From contig JARWKL010000008.1 of NCBI GenBank assembly GCA_029961685.1, forward strand, positions 36,207,430-36,271,429: 64,000 bases of DNA, in the 5' to 3' direction. The stretch's first letter is position 1. Every line of letters begins with the position of its first letter. Both the position numbers and the translations under genes were made by a program. The notes beneath the pieces were generated by a model that was given only the letters and a program-made list of their open reading frames with translations, did no database searches and was not told the origin of the DNA. The stretch comes from Aristolochia californica. Lineage: Eukaryota > Streptophyta > Magnoliopsida > Piperales > Aristolochiaceae. This document shows positions 21,019 through 34,182 of the stretch, piece by piece.

Positions 21019-22542
21019 CTATGAAGACTTCAAAAAGTTGTAGATAAAAAAAAGAGACTGGATCGTATTGAGAATGAGGAGCAAGATTCCAGCCACCAGG
21101 GAAATGCCTGCCCAAGGACTATTGAAGTAATCGCTCATCAACTTTGCCCACCATATGTTAATTTTATTTTCACAGTACTTGTTCACATCAATGGACAACT
21201 GTGGAAGAAAACTCTCTTCCCACCGGCAGACGAGGTGGGTACTCAAATTGTTGAAGACTGATGCAACCTGTCTATCAGTACCAAGTGTATGACGGATAAT
21301 CCCACTCTTGCTGAGTATGTCAACATCCTTTTCTGTGTTAATAATCAAATCCATGAGGATGGAGTAGCTAGAAAAGTATGTGCCGGCAGAAGCATCACAT
21401 TGCTCCCAAGCTGCGAGGTTTCTGAGGAGTTTGTTGGTGTTTTCATCAATTTGTATGTATGGGATCTCTAGAACACCCTTTTTGAAGGTTATCTCCATGA
21501 ACCCATGACCCTCTTTCCTCCTGAACTTAATTCCAGCTTCTGTAAGTCTTCTTGCAGAAGATATGGGTTTCAGAGTGAGTGTCGTAGGTAACTGTCTTTT
21601 ACTATTGTTTAATATGGGGAGCTCGGAAGAGTGAGAAGGGAAACTATTTTTCAGCTTGGAGAAAATGATTTTCAGTGGGTTGTAAGACCTGCAGCTTAAA
21701 GGGTTTTGAGGTCTAGATGGGAGAAGATGGTGATGAACCAAGTGAAGCAGATGATGCACACGTCTGGACTCTAATGGATGCAGGTTCTTGTTTATCTTCA
21801 CAAATTGACAGAAAAATTGAAGGCAGAGCTCTACCAAAGAAGGGTATTTGGATTTATCAACAACAGCCATGTCAAATATCAACTGAAGTGCAAAGAATGG
21901 AACCTGGTTAGGGAGAAGGAGCATGTCCATCCACAGGTCTTGAATGTTAGAGACACACTGAGTATCCATCTTGGCCTTCAATCTCTCTTCATGGAACATG
22001 AGAAGAACATCTATGATAAAGAAACCACTGAACAAGAGAAAAAGCAAGTGCTTCAAGTCTACCTCAAGGGTAACATAGTGGCACTTCTTAATCCGGTCTC
22101 TGAATGCAGACATTGCCAGTAGGTAATCTTCCAAACTCTTGGTTTGATTTCGGTAGAGAATCGAATACACATGCCTCATCGCATGTTGATTCTTCAAATT
22201 TTTTCTTGGGTAGACTTGATCAAATGAATAATGGATTGCCAGCCACAGGTAGTGAGGGATGTAAGCATCTTCTTGGACTCTGCGAATAGTCTCTGGAACT
22301 ATGTGAATACTAATTGTAGGAGACTCCTCAACAAAAGGCACAATAGCAGATTTGACATCCTTTAAAAGCCCCTCATCATATTCGTTCAAGTTTTTTCCAA
22401 GGTCTCTTGTTTCTCCTACCTTCTCTTCCTCGTCAAAACTGCGAGTTCGAACATCTCCTCTTTCTTCTGCTTTCCCCTCCTCCTCCTCCAAAATTTTCAC
22501 ATCCAGTAAGTGAGTGAAGAGATCTCTTGCATCTTCTGCCAT
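21019..22542 (-). CDS. DUF247 family protein (putative UPF0481-type), intronless
   Basis: 507 residues, one exon, ATG at 22542 and TAG at 21019-21021. DUF247 is a large plant-specific family of mostly unknown function (some grass members act in self-incompatibility); no function is claimed here. Recognisable blocks: about residues 130-160 SLEDYLLAMSAFRDRIKKCH, 165-225 KHLLFLLFSGFFIIDVLL then IQDLWMDMLLLPNQVPFFAL, about 335-380 ARRLTEAGIKFRRKEGHGF and ITFKKGVLEIPYIQID, 385-415 LLRNLAAWEQC then YFSSYSILMDLIINTEKDV, and a C-terminal membrane segment near 475-500 (PWAGISLVAGILLLIL), all in family order. A glutamate-rich N-terminus precedes the domain; a histidine/leucine-rich patch (HHLLHLVHHHLLP) lies near residue 265. 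The frame is intact. Downstream is copia C; upstream about 1.7 kb of gene-free DNA. Confidence 0.93.
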   Translation of the reverse strand: MAEDARDLFTHLLDVKILEEEEGKAEERGDVRTRSFDEEEKVGETRDLGKNLNEYDEGLLKDVKSAIVPFVEESPTISIHIVPETIRRVQEDAYIPHYLWLAIHYSFDQVYPRKNLKNQHAMRHVYSILYRNQTKSLEDYLLAMSAFRDRIKKCHYVTLEVDLKHLLFLLFSGFFIIDVLLMFHEERLKAKMDTQCVSNIQDLWMDMLLLPNQVPFFALQLIFDMAVVDKSKYPSLVELCLQFFCQFVKINKNLHPLESRRVHHLLHLVHHHLLPSRPQNPLSCRSYNPLKIIFSKLKNSFPSHSSELPILNNSKRQLPTTLTLKPISSARRLTEAGIKFRRKEGHGFMEITFKKGVLEIPYIQIDENTNKLLRNLAAWEQCDASAGTYFSSYSILMDLIINTEKDVDILSKSGIIRHTLGTDRQVASVFNNLSTHLVCRWEESFLPQLSIDVNKYCENKINIWWAKLMSDYFNSPWAGISLVAGILLLILNTIQSLFFIYNFLKSS

Positions 22543-24289
22543 TTCTTCCTTCCCCCTCTACTACCACTCAACAGTTACTCTGCAATTGACTGAAACAATA
22601 TGATACCAAGTGCAGTTAGATCAAAATCTTCAATCTTGAAATGACATTTCCATGTGAAGAAATCAAGTTATAGAAAGAACTAAGCATGTGAATTGTATCT
22701 GCTTGACAAAGACTCCAGTATTCTTCTACATCACTGAGCATGAATGATCATCAGAAAGAGAAAGCAGGAGCAGCAGAAAGCAGAGCTAAACTGAATCAAA
22801 GAATGCAGTACCTGAAGAAGAAGATTATCACTGTGGCTCATTATCTGTACACTCCAGAAACTGATACAACTATATAGAGAGTTTCCGTAAGAGGACTGAC
22901 ACTCCCTCCCTTGGACAGAAATTGCAGAGATATGCCTCAATCACTCATATTTATACACCAAATTGAACAAAGGTGCTTCCTGAGATCATTTATGGTTGGC
23001 CAACCTTCTGGATCATTTAAATGACTGTTCCTAATGTGAAGGAAGACGAGATGCACGAGGAAGAGAATCGCATATCTGCTTTGAACTGGAATACTTAAGA
23101 CATTGTCACCTCCACGCATAGTGTCTGTTGATGCTTGCATGGTGGGGTAAAAGTACCTGAAATGAGACATAAAGTTGCTGTAATGGGTGCCCAAGCATCC
23201 CTGCTAAAGGTGGATTCTTTTATTTTCAGAATTATTCTGACGGATCAGATTCTTCAGTCGATAAAGGATTATCAGAACTCAATCACCCATTTCATTAAAT
23301 TTCCAAAACAATAAAATTTCATTTAACTTGGTAATTTTACTCCTACTTAAGATAGTTTAATTATTTTTAATACTTAAGATAGTTATATCCTTAGTTAATA
23401 TTTAATAGTTTTACATAAAGTATAATGATATTTGATAATAATTTTAATAAAATTTGGAGGTTTTTTTTATCTTATTTCTTTTACATTTTAATTGGCTATT
23501 TATTTAAATATTTACCTATTAGTAGTGAGTAATACTATTTACGACAATTTCACTGCCTTATCGGTGTATGAACGAAAAATTTACTTAAAATTTAACTAAC
23601 TCATTCTTCGAAACTTGGAGAGATCAAGGAAGAAATAATATATTCCCTCGAGCGAAAATAAAAAGGAAAAGCTAAGAAAATTCTTCTCCTAATCATGTTA
23701 CCTCTTATTCCCATAAACCCATTTAAGAAACCAAATCAACAAACTTAATGTGTAGTCCCTTTGGCAATTTACTTAGAGCTCATAATCTCATAAACCCACT
23801 ATTTAACATTAGAAGGTATTAGCTGTGAATGAACCTAGACTTATCCCACATGCAGCATGTGGGTGACTGAATGGGCAAATATATGAATTAAGTTATGAAA
23901 AAAGAGTGTTAATATGAACGGGTTCATGGTTAATAAGAAAGTCTTTTAGTGACATTTTCAGCTGACACTTTCCAATTCCACTGAAATTGACACCCATCCT
24001 TGGCTTTGGCTTAATAACTAAGATAAGATAGCACTTGACTTCCTTAATATTAATTCAGTCTTCATCTTGACCTAATTTTTTTGTTGAATTAAATTTGAAA
24101 ATTTTTCTTTTTTCTTAAAAACTCAACATAATTGACATCCTCACCCAATTTAAGATATAAAATTAGATTTCCTACCAAGAAGATTAAGAAAAAAAGAGTG
24201 CTAGAAGTACATATACCATTTCATGATTAGCTCGCACAAAGGTTTTTTTTGCCCACACAAAGGATGATTTCTCTTTTTATGTTTTTGGC
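22543..24289. other. Gene-free stretch upstream of the DUF247 gene
   Basis: 22543-23200 may hold the DUF247 leader and promoter; short minus-strand frames here show no recognisable domain. 23220-24290 is very AT-rich with no motif or element ends identified. Confidence 0.5.
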
Positions 24290-26160
24290 TTTCTTGAACC
24301 AGTAGATAGTTAAAGTCCTTATGAGCAATAGGGACACATAAGATAATCTGTAGAAAGTCCATCCTTGAATATGAAAGCTATGCACCAAGTAATAAGTTAG
24401 AACCGAATAATAATCTGAGGTATAACTCCAGAACTAAATGAGTTCTGAAACCAAACAATGAATCTCTAGGCGACGCCAGAAGATATTTGCTGAACCAGTG
24501 ACCTGAGGAAATTTGACCTACTATTATCAAGTACTGGGTCCCTTCAAATGCAGCACTTCAGGAGGCTTATTCAACACCCATACTACCATTAGATATCCTG
24601 GCAGAGAGACCCCCAGAAAAGAAGTTTAAAATAGTCAAGAGGCTGCTTGTGAAATACGGATCACTTGCCCTTGTTCATTTTCATGATCACGAGGGCACAA
24701 AGATCAGGTGCAGCAAAAAAATAGAGCTTACAAAAAAGCTTGCTAACTATCCGATTTAGATAGTAATTAGTTCCAGCAATTGCAACGTGACCAAATGTTT
24801 GAACTTTGCTGAATAATCAGCAACGTGATGGAGGAGGAATAAGAGAATCAATAAGTCAAAACTTATGTTGATTCACCAGCTTGATCAAAGCAAACAACTT
24901 TCCAAGTTTCAACATGTTATAACTCATCAATGAAACCTGTTGTATCAACATGTTAACCAAACACCATTATCAATGTCATCAACGTGCTGGAATTCAAGAG
25001 AGGAGAAAGCAGCTATTGCTTCTCTTTTCAAAGAAGGTGACATACGTTGAATCTGTCTTGACACGGTGAGTTCGTTAAGAAAACAGATGTAAACTATGCT
25101 AGCAATTTTCTATGATTAGAGTTCAGAAGTAAGAAGCCTGCACAGCAGCTCACGTTAATAGAATATAAACCTCTGCTGCTAAGAGAATTCAAATCGAAAC
25201 TCTCTTATTCTGCTGCTCCAACGGCTACTGCAAAATAGAGAAAGATAATCGAGTAGAAGACTAGTTGCTGCTGCTGGAAGAAGAAGATACTCTCTTGATC
25301 TCTGCCGTTGCACTTACATCGCAAAAGAAAATAGAAAAGAGAAACGTTTCCTTATGCTGCTTAGAAGGTAATCTCTGCTGCTGGTAATCGATATGTTTGG
25401 AGTAACTTCTGCTGTTTGGAGAAGAAACAACAACGTATCTTCATTGGTATTGCAACAGACGTAAGAAAAATTATATCTCTTGGTCTCTACTGCTGCAATC
25501 GGTATGTAATGCAGAGGTGAAACAATAATGCTGATATTTAGTTACAGAACTAAAACAGGTTCAAAATGGCAGAGAGGTCAGTCATGAAGCTTGATAATTC
25601 AGCTCGAATTAAAGTTGTAATGGGCTGGATCTTAGAGCTGCTGAAAGGTTTTCTCAAAACAAAAGGTAAATAAACCAGTAATGTATGCTACTTACAAGTT
25701 ACTACAACAGCAATTATTTCAGACATTCAACCAAGAGCTAGCCATACCATAGAAGCCAAGTGCTAGCCATATGAAGCCAGTTGATTAGAAACCAATACCA
25801 GAATAGAATTTGTTCCCTGTTGCTGAATTTGATCCACGTCTGAGAGATACAATTACAAAACTAAAATCAGTTCTGAAAATGTACATAAGGCAAGAGACAA
25901 GAAGTAAGTGCAGGTTGTAGATATTTTCCTCAAATTGAGCAGTAGCAGTAAGGAAAGTTTCCAATGTCTTAGTGATTGAAAGGTGAATCTTGATTTGGTA
26001 ATTGCATATCTTAGAAGTAGGAAGTTTATCATGGGAAAGTTTCTGGAAATAGAAAGATTCTGCTGATGAAATATCAAAAACTTGCCTCGTACTTGCCTTA
26101 AGTAAAACTTGCCTTTAATAGAACTTGTCTTAGCTAGATCAAGATGCCAAATTCAGATAA
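24290..26160 (-). repeat. Decayed non-coding interior of a K/M-type LTR element
   Basis: 24310-24440 aligns with K at 40262-40400 and M at 53770-53860 (shared words: AGTCCTTA, GGACACAT-AATA, AAGTCCATCCTTGAATA, ACCAAGTAATAA). Around 25735 GAGCTAGCCATA recurs as in K near 40551. No LTRs or long frames. Interpreted as a remnant of the same coding-free element family. Confidence 0.5.
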
Positions 26161-26174
26161 GCTTCAGAATCAGA

Positions 26175-26559
26175 TGTTAAGTTCTGGGTCTAATTAACGC
26201 CTTACATAGAATCCATGATATATTGATTGTTGTTTCATTAAGGGTAGTTAGGGGATTTCACACTTGTATTTTGGTTGCCATAGTTCTCTCTTTATCTTTG
26301 GGGGCGCTACTATTAGGGTTATTATCGAGGATTATCAGTTGCTATAGAGAGATGTTAGAGAAAAATACTTGAGTGTATGCGATTTATCTTGTAAACTACT
26401 TCATCATCATAGTGAATTATAGCAGCGGCAAAAGACAAAACGTAGTCTCACCTTGAGGCAAACATGTATAAATCTTGTATTTTTCGCGCTTGATTATTTC
26501 TTCTTCTGCGATTATTATTACTCTCGTTAGTATTGAATTAGGGTGTCTAATTCCTAACA
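26175..26559 (+). repeat. Solo LTR of the A family (385 bp, internally deleted)
   Basis: TGTTAAGTTCTGGG...TTCCTAACA, matching the A LTR but lacking about 80 bp after ACGCCTTAC. Flanks TCAGA and GGGAG do not match, so one side is probably rearranged; the right flank is the integrase of element D. Confidence 0.75.
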
Positions 26560-27880
26560 GGGAGCACAAATTCAAAATTTTGAGAAGATACATATTCTTT
26601 GGCATTATCATATCTAAACACTTGAATTTTCTTATGAAATTGAGTTTCAACCATCTTCGAAAAAGAAGCAAAGATAAATAAAACTTTAAAATAATCTTTT
26701 AGTAAATATAACCAAGTCACTTTAGTAAAATCATCAAAAAATATAATAAAGTACTTCGAATGAGTTATATTGGGAACTTGAAGGGGTCCCCACATATAAG
26801 AATGTGTTAGAAAAAGGACTAGAACTAACTTTCACAATATGAGAAGAAAAAGAAGTCCTACAAGTTTTACTAAAATCACAAAAATCACAATGTAAATAAT
26901 TAAGAAACTTCAAGGAAGGAATTAATGATTGGAAAATAGCTAGTGATAGATGTCCCAATTGGTTGTAGCACTGAAAGACCTGTTGTGATGAAGTAGCCAT
27001 TACGGATATGATGGCATTGTCGACTTGATTCATGTTGGTTGGCTTTCCTTGTAGCCACCAACATCTATATACAAGATGATTCTTTAGTCCACAAAAAGGG
27101 CAAATACAGTTGGTAGACTAACCTATGGGTGCATCTCCATAGGTTCTTCTTCTACCTCTACCTCAGTCTGCACCTCTGCCACGACCTCTACCATAGTAGT
27201 TTAATAACCATGGCTGATGTTTCACTAATTTCAGTTTTGACTTTTGAGTGCTTGGCTGGAATTCTGAGTATGGTGGCACGAATGTCATCAAAGGAGGGTT
27301 TTGTAGTTGTACTCAAAATTTATGTTTTGGCTACATCAAGGTATGGTTGTAAATTGGCTAGAAAAAGTACTCCAAATAGCTCATCTCTTTGTCTTTCTTG
27401 AGTTGCAATATCTAAGGAGTACGGTTGAGCCAATTTTTATTCTTGTAAAAAACTTTAAAACTGAGTAAAGTACTCATTGAGGTTGCCTTCATGTTTTATG
27501 TTGTGCATAGCCTGAACCACATCAAAGAGTATTTGGAAACTGTCAAAACCAGAATAAAGTTTAGCATAAGTGTCCCATATCACTTTAGAAGTTTTCAAGT
27601 GAACAACATTGTTGGCCACTGACTCTCCATGCTATTAATTATCCAATTTTAACTAAACCGTCTTCCTTGAGACATCTTTTGTAGTTAGCATCCTCTTCAT
27701 CAGTAAGTGGAGGTGGTTCGGAAAGATTATCAACTAGGTCGTGAGGTATGAGAAACCTCTTGATGGACTAGGACCAAGATGCATAATTTGATATACCCTT
27801 CACTAGCATTGTGGTAATTTTCAAAAAATATAACTTCCCAATCTTATAGGAAGGAAAAGAACTCTCAACCATGTTAAATC
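26560..27880 (-). pseudogene. Copia element D fragment: gag to integrase core
   Basis: On the minus strand: gag from about 27875 (VESSFPSYKIGKLYF, IPHDLVDNLSEPPPLTDEED) with many stops, then the GAG-pre-integrase motif (NQLGHLSLAIFQSLIPSLKF, LHCDFCDFSKTCRTSF) at about 26980-26850 and integrase core (THSKYFIIFFDDFTKVTWLY, MVETQFHKKIQVFRYDNAKE) at 26790-26560. The catalytic SDNAKEY aspartate is retained as RYDNAKEY. RT and RNase H are missing, cut off at the solo LTR ending 26559. No LTR of its own found. Confidence 0.8.
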
Positions 27881-28439
27881 AACTAGGAAAAGAAAAATTG
27901 AATTTTTGGAAAATAAAAATAATTCATAACTTGATTATAATTGAGTATAATGGGCCTCTGGTTATAATATAGGAAACTAGTAGAATTAAATTATAATTCA
28001 ACTACCCATATTAATATCACACCCAAAGTCTAACTCCTAAAGATAAGTCCTAGAATTATTAAAATAATTAAATAATTGAGCATAAATAGAAGGCTAACAT
28101 AACTAAAACACCTTTAACTTTAACCCCTCGAGCTGGAGTTTAGAACTTTAGCTTGCATTAAAAACGATTCTTGGTCTTCAAGAAAAAGTTCTTCATAGTG
28201 TACTCCCCTTGACATAGATATTCCGGTTACATAAAATTTGACTACTACAACACGTGGAATTGTTCATTGTAGATTGTACTTCTTCTTAAGTGATAGTAAC
28301 CTCCATACTTCAATTCTGGAAGGGGATACAACCACTGTAGCACTTAAAAATTCTTACGCGTATAAAAAATTGAAGATGTTCTTCAAATCAATAGAGTAAT
28401 GAAAGTCACCAGGCTAGGTTCAACTTATAGAATCCTTCA

Positions 28440-29816
28440 TACTTCTCCTCCTATTCCTTCCCCCCTACCCCCCCCCCCCCCCTCAAGATGAGAGGTATTA
28501 GCACTGGTCCTAGCTTGAAACAAAAAATAAAATAAAAATTAGTGATTATCTGCTCCATAAAGGTGATCTAAGGATAGGTATCCAACCGAACACAAACTTT
28601 CAAAAAATAAAAAAAATATGATAGATAAAAAAGCATCAAAACCAACCTCATAGGATATAATAATCATTAAAAGGAGTAATCCTTGTCACTCAAAGGATAG
28701 CAATAAAAAAAACATGTAAGGGCATCAGTAAAAAAGTGTCAATTAACTTATAACATCCATACATAAAAAAGATGAACCAACCAAAGCAACGCTCCAAGAG
28801 GTTGGTCCAAAGGGTAAATGAGCATTAAAAAAGGATGGTATGAGAAAGGTATCAAAGTAAAAGAGTAATGGAGGGGGGGAAGGGTTGGGGGGAGGGATTG
28901 TGGTGGTGATAAGAAAATAACCACAATGGTAATAAGAAGGAGATTGTAAATATAGAACTAAAATAACTTAAACAAATTTGACCAAATATATGACCTCAAA
29001 GGAATTTTTGAAGCGTAATCAATATTTTTCGGAGTTGACGATGAGGAGGATATGCAATTGATACAGATTAGCAAGCCAATACATTGGTCTGCTTGCTAGT
29101 TTGTTCGGTATACTTGTTGGTATCTTAAGTTGCTATGATAGATCATAACTCGAATTCATTTGCTGCCATAATCTTGGTTCATAACCCTTGTTGATATCCT
29201 AGTATTTGTTAATAATATGTTGGATACGTTGATAAGAACAACAACTGCTACTCCTAATCTCAGTATACTTGGCTGAATTCGTTTTTCTCTTTAAGTTGCT
29301 GGATAGAATCTCTGAAACCAGCACTACTACTTTGCTACAAGAGACCTTTGCAGGATCCATGGTTCATGGACGTGCAACAGCTATAGTGGTTTGAAATAAA
29401 AAAATGCCATTCTCAGGAACCAAAAGCTCCAATGCCTAGTAGAAACTGATCCATTGGTGTTCCCTCACTCGTCCTTCCTAGAGTTTCTGGCTTCAAGCTT
29501 CCTATTCTAGGGATCTTCTATAGTTTTTAACTTCAATCTTCCTAGAGTTTCTTCTTTTCAATCATCAGGGATCATGGCTCTGTAGTTTGAGCAAGAGGAC
29601 CAATTACAAACTTGATTGTAGTTTGCTCTCACATAGCTTGGTTGGCAAATCTCATTCTCTTGGAAGTTTCTTAGAATAGGGTTCATCCACGGCTTGCCTA
29701 TTGTTTGCTCTCACATAGCTTGGTTGGCATATCTCATTATCCTGGAAGCTTCCTAGAATACAGCTCATCCCATCATGATCCCATCATTCCAACAACATAC
29801 CGCAAGGATTTTTTGT
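28440..29816 (-). repeat. Second decayed non-coding interior of a K/M-type element
   Basis: 28480-28870 aligns with K 39515-39900 and M 53130-53500 (shared: polypurine complement CCCCCCTCAAG, CCAACCAAAGCAA, GGTTGGTC-AAGGGTAA, TAAAAAAGGATGGTA). Contains a C homopolymer at about 28462-28480 and an 82-bp tandem repeat at 29621-29784. No open frame of note. Confidence 0.5.
29621..29784. repeat. Tandem repeat, 2 x 82 bp
   Basis: GTTTGCTCTCACATAGCTTG starts at 29621 and again at 29703; the units continue in parallel (GGTTGGCA-ATCTCATT, GGAAG-TTC-TAGAATA) with about 10 differences. Confidence 0.75.
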
Positions 29817-30233
29817 TGTTAGGAATTAGACGCCCTAATTCCAAACTAACGAGAGCAATAATAATAAACACGCAAGAAGGGAAAACAAGCACGAAAAAGA
29901 AAGTAAAAAGATTTATACAAGTTCGCATCAAGGTGAGACTACGTCCTATCTTTCACCGTTGTAGTAATCCAGCATGAAGATGAAATAGTTCACAAGAGAA
30001 ATTGCACACTTACAGGTGTTTCTCTCTAACCCCTCAGGCTTCAACTCAAGATACTCCTCAGATTAAGATAACAAAACCCTAATAGCGATACACCTCAATT
30101 ATAAAGAGAAAATTAGGGCAACCACGATACAAGAGTAAAATTCCCAAACTACCCTTAATAAAACAACACTCAATATATCGTCGATCTGCAAGCAACTCAG
30201 CGTAGGGCATTAATTAGGTTCCACAAATTAACA
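29817..30233 (-). repeat. 3' LTR of element G (417 bp)
   Basis: Minus strand TGTTAATTTGTGGAACC...GAATTAG...CCTAACA, adjacent to the polypurine tract at 30234-30246. Confidence 0.9.
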
Positions 30234-30289
30234 ATCTCCCACTTGGAGACTAATCCATCATCAATATCTCCTCTACAGCGGCAACAACT

Positions 30290-33200
30290 TCTCAATCCTC
30301 AGAGAGAAGTCCAACTAAAACTGAACACAACTTCAGTTTCTCGATCATAATAGCCTTTGTCAACATATATGTCAGATTCTGACTTCCTTGGATTTTCTCA
30401 AGAGCTAAGACTCCATCCTCTAGAGTTGATCTGATGAAGTGATAATGCACCTGTATGTTCTTTGTTCTGGCATGATAAACAGGATTCTTTGCTAAATGAA
30501 TAGCACTTTGACTGTCACAATATAACACATTATTCCCATGTTTGAGACCTAATTCTTCCCAGAAAGACTGCAATCATACCATCTCTTTGTTGGCTTCGGT
30601 CACAACGACGTATTCTGCCTCAGTGGTAGAAAGAGCAACTATCTACCACTAACTATTGTACCACCCAATGTGTATACATATCCAGTGGTACTCTACCTGC
30701 CATCAATGTCTCTAGCCATGTCAGCATCTACATAACCCTGTAATCCCAGGTTTGACTTTTTGAAACATAAGGTTGAGTCTATAGTGCCTCTCAAATACCC
30801 GAGAATCCATTTCACTGCTTCCCAATATTGTTTACCCGGATTACTCATATATCTAATCACAACTCCCACTACATGAGCTATGTTTGGTCTAGTACACACC
30901 ATGGCATACATGAGACTACCAATAGTAGAAGCATAATGCACATTGGCCATGTTAGCTCGCTAAAGCTCTATAGAAGGTGAATGCTCCTTAGATAGCCTAA
31001 AATGACTACACAAAGGAGTACTCACTGGTTTTGCATCATTCATGTTGAATCTGCTCAACACCTTCTTCACATATTCTTCTTGTGATAGTTTCAAGACATC
31101 AGTATCTCTAGTAATCCTCATCTCAAGGATTTATTTTACAGCACCCAAATCCTTCATTGCAAACTTCTTCGATAACTCGCTTTTCAAATTATCTATTTCC
31201 TATTTGCAAGCACCTCTATCAATATGTTATCAATATATAGCAGTAGAATGATGTAGGAGTCATCGAGCTTTTTCACATAACTGCAATGATCCTCCTAGCA
31301 TCTCAAGAAACCGTTACTACACATGAAAGTGTCAAACTTCTTATACCACTGTCTTGGAGCTTGTTTAAGACCATACAAGCTATTTTGAAGTTGCACACCA
31401 TCTCTTTTCCTTGTGCTTTGAAACCTTATGGAAACATCATGATAATTTCTTCCTCCAAATTACCATAAAGAAAGGTTGTCTAAGTGCAAGTCTTCATTTG
31501 CCACTAGTCCAAGCATTGTTCTAACAGTAATCAATTTTACTACTAGAGAGAAAATCTCAGTGTAGGCAATGCCTTCTTTTTGTTAAAAGTTTTTTACCAC
31601 CAGTATTGCCTTGTACTGCTTGCTGCCATCATGTTCATCTTTTAATCGGACACCCATTTATTCTACAAGGCCTTCTTTCCTTTTGGTAGCTCAATCGACT
31701 GTCATGTCTGATTGAATAACAATGAATCCATTTCATCCCACATGGCCAAATCCCACTAGTTTATTTATCAACTTGCAAGGCTTCCTCATAACTCTTTGAT
31801 TCACCTTTTTCAGTCAACAAAATATAATTAAGTTCAAAGGAGTACCTCTGTGGTGGTCTGCTAGTTCTGGCAGATCTCTTGAGTTCAGTCACAGGAATGT
31901 TCTGATTTACTTCTAGGGGTATGTTCTCCTGGTCTTTCTGAGCAATATTATCCATCTCAATAGCTGGAAGATCTCTCAACTGAATCACTTCAGACTTCTT
32001 GGCTTCATCACTTGTGCTCTTAGACTCTATTCTCAACTTTTCTTTATACAAGGCACCTTCATTGAAGATCACATCCTTGCTCCTGATAACCTTACGACTT
32101 TGGTCATCCTAGCAGCGATAACCAAACTCGGTACCACCATAGCCAATAAAGAAACATAATTTATTTGGCATCAAGTTTACTTCTAGCAGCAGAATCAATG
32201 TGAATATAAGAAAAACAACCAAACACTTTCAAGAAAGAAAGGTTTGCCTCTTTGCTGCTCCAGACCTTTTCTGGTATTTTTCAATCCAATGGTGTTGAAG
32301 GACCTCTGTTGATCAAATAGGCAGCAGTGCCATTAGCCTCAGACCAAAACATCTTTGGCATTCCCGCATGTAATCTCATGCTCCTAGCACGCTCATTTAA
32401 AGTTCTATTCATCCTCTTAGCCACACCATTCTGTTGAGGTTTTTCCAGGAACGGTCTTCTTCATCTTGATTCCATTATCAACATAGTACAACTGGAAATC
32501 ATCATCTATGCATTCTCCCTTATTATCTAACTGTAGGCACTTCACCTTCAAATCTGTCTCATTCTCAACCCATTGTTCTCCATTTTCTAGAAGGTTTCAA
32601 AGACATCGGATTTCTTTTTTAGGAAATAAATCCATACCTTTCTACTTGAATCATCAATAAATATCACATAGTAGTTAGAACCACCAAGGGAAATAACATT
32701 TAAAGGCCCCACGCATTAGAATGAACCAACTCCAATTTTGTTATCTTTTGTTCCTTTCCAACCTTAGAAAAGCTAACGCTTTTCTGCTTGCCAAAAATAT
32801 AGCCCTCACACAAACTATTATTTACAGTTTTTAACCCTGGTAGCTTTCCTTTGGATTGAAGTACTTTCATTTCCTTCTCACTTATGTGACCGAGCCTATA
32901 ATACCTCAAGTCAGAATAAGTAACAACATCAACAACTGCAACCGTGTCTCTGCAACTGGAACTGATGTAAAGAGTTTCAATTTTAACTCCTCGTGCAACA
33001 ACAATGGATCCCTTTGTGACTTTCCAGGTAGCAACATTAAAAGTCACTTTATGACCTCATCATCAAGTTGCCCTACTGAGATCATATTACGCATCAGTTT
33101 TCGTACATGTCTCACCTTGTGAATTTTTCAAACTATCCCGTTTGACATCCTCAAACTAACATTACCAATACCAAAAATATCCAAAGGTTCTCCATCAGCA

Positions 33201-34156
33201 AGACACATCTTCCCATGATCTCGAGCAACATAATTCTCAATGATCTCACTATGTGCGGTGGTGTGGAAAGAAGCTCCAAAATCTAACACCCAAGAATCAA
33301 TAGGGCTATCAACCGACAAGAGTAAAACATCTTATACCTCTTCAGTCACCGCATTTGAGGCATTGCATTTCTTTTCATTCTTCTTTGGTGCTCTGCAATT
33401 CTTCTTTATGTGACCATACCTGCCACAAATTCAGTATTCCACATTCCTTCAGAATGTGGAGTTGTTTCTACCATTCCTTGACTTCCCTCTACCATTGCCC
33501 TTGTTGGAATTCCACTCGAAGTTCTTGCCCTTAGTATCGACACTTAGGGCAGAATTAGATGTCGACGATTCTCTGGAGTCCTTTCTACGAACATCCTCTG
33601 TGAGAATGGTATCTCGAACATTATTAAAGATTAACTTTCCTTTGCCTATAGAGTTACTTACCGCAACCCTCATTGGCTCCCAACAATTTGGCAGAGACGC
33701 CAAAAGAATTAAAGCACGAACCTCATCAACAAATATAATGTGAACGGATGTCAATTGATTGACAATCATGTTAAACTCATTCAAATGCGATGCAACTGAT
33801 GTATTTTCTGTCATCTTTAAATTGAAGTGTTTTTTTATGAGATGTACCTTATTATTTACAGAAGGCTTCTCATACATGTCGGATAGAATCTTCATTATCC
33901 CCGTTGTGGTTTTCTTCGACGCCACATTGTGATCAACGTTCTTCACCAGTGTTAACAGGACTACTCCCAACACTTGTCTATCGATGAAATTCCACTCTTC
34001 ATCTTTCATAACTTCTGGTTTCATATCCAGAAATGGTGCGTGCAGCTTTTTACTATACAGATAATCTTGAATTTGCATCCTCCAGAACGCAAAATCCATA
34101 ACATCAAACTTGTTGATCCCTAGTGTCGATCCTTCTCCACTAGCCATTGCTCTCAA
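30290..34156 (-). pseudogene. Element G gag-pol polyprotein, broken
   Basis: Gag is open 34156-33449 (MASGEGSTLGINKFDVMDFA, then 230 residues). A stop lies in the zinc knuckle, whose first cysteine is tyrosine as in A. Protease about 33319-33128 reads VLDFGASFHTT (family: DSGA). GAG-pre-integrase at 33047-32700 (YYRLGHISEKEMKVLQSKGK, CEGYIFGKQKSVSF). Integrase about 32700-32080 is frameshifted. Linker 32072-31761 (ELKRSARTSRPPQRYSFELN, KSYEEALQ), RT about 31760-31000 with stops, RNase H 30950-30292 (NVHYASTIGSLMYAMVCTRP, NVLYCDSQSAIHLAKNPVYH). The best preserved coding copy of the family here, but not functional. Confidence 0.9.
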
Positions 34157-34182
34157 TCAAGAACCGAAGTTCTGAAACCACT

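Noticed and set aside
22937..23194. Possible upstream exon of the DUF247 gene
   Set aside because: No DUF247 similarity and no convincing splice pair; the family's genes are often intronless.
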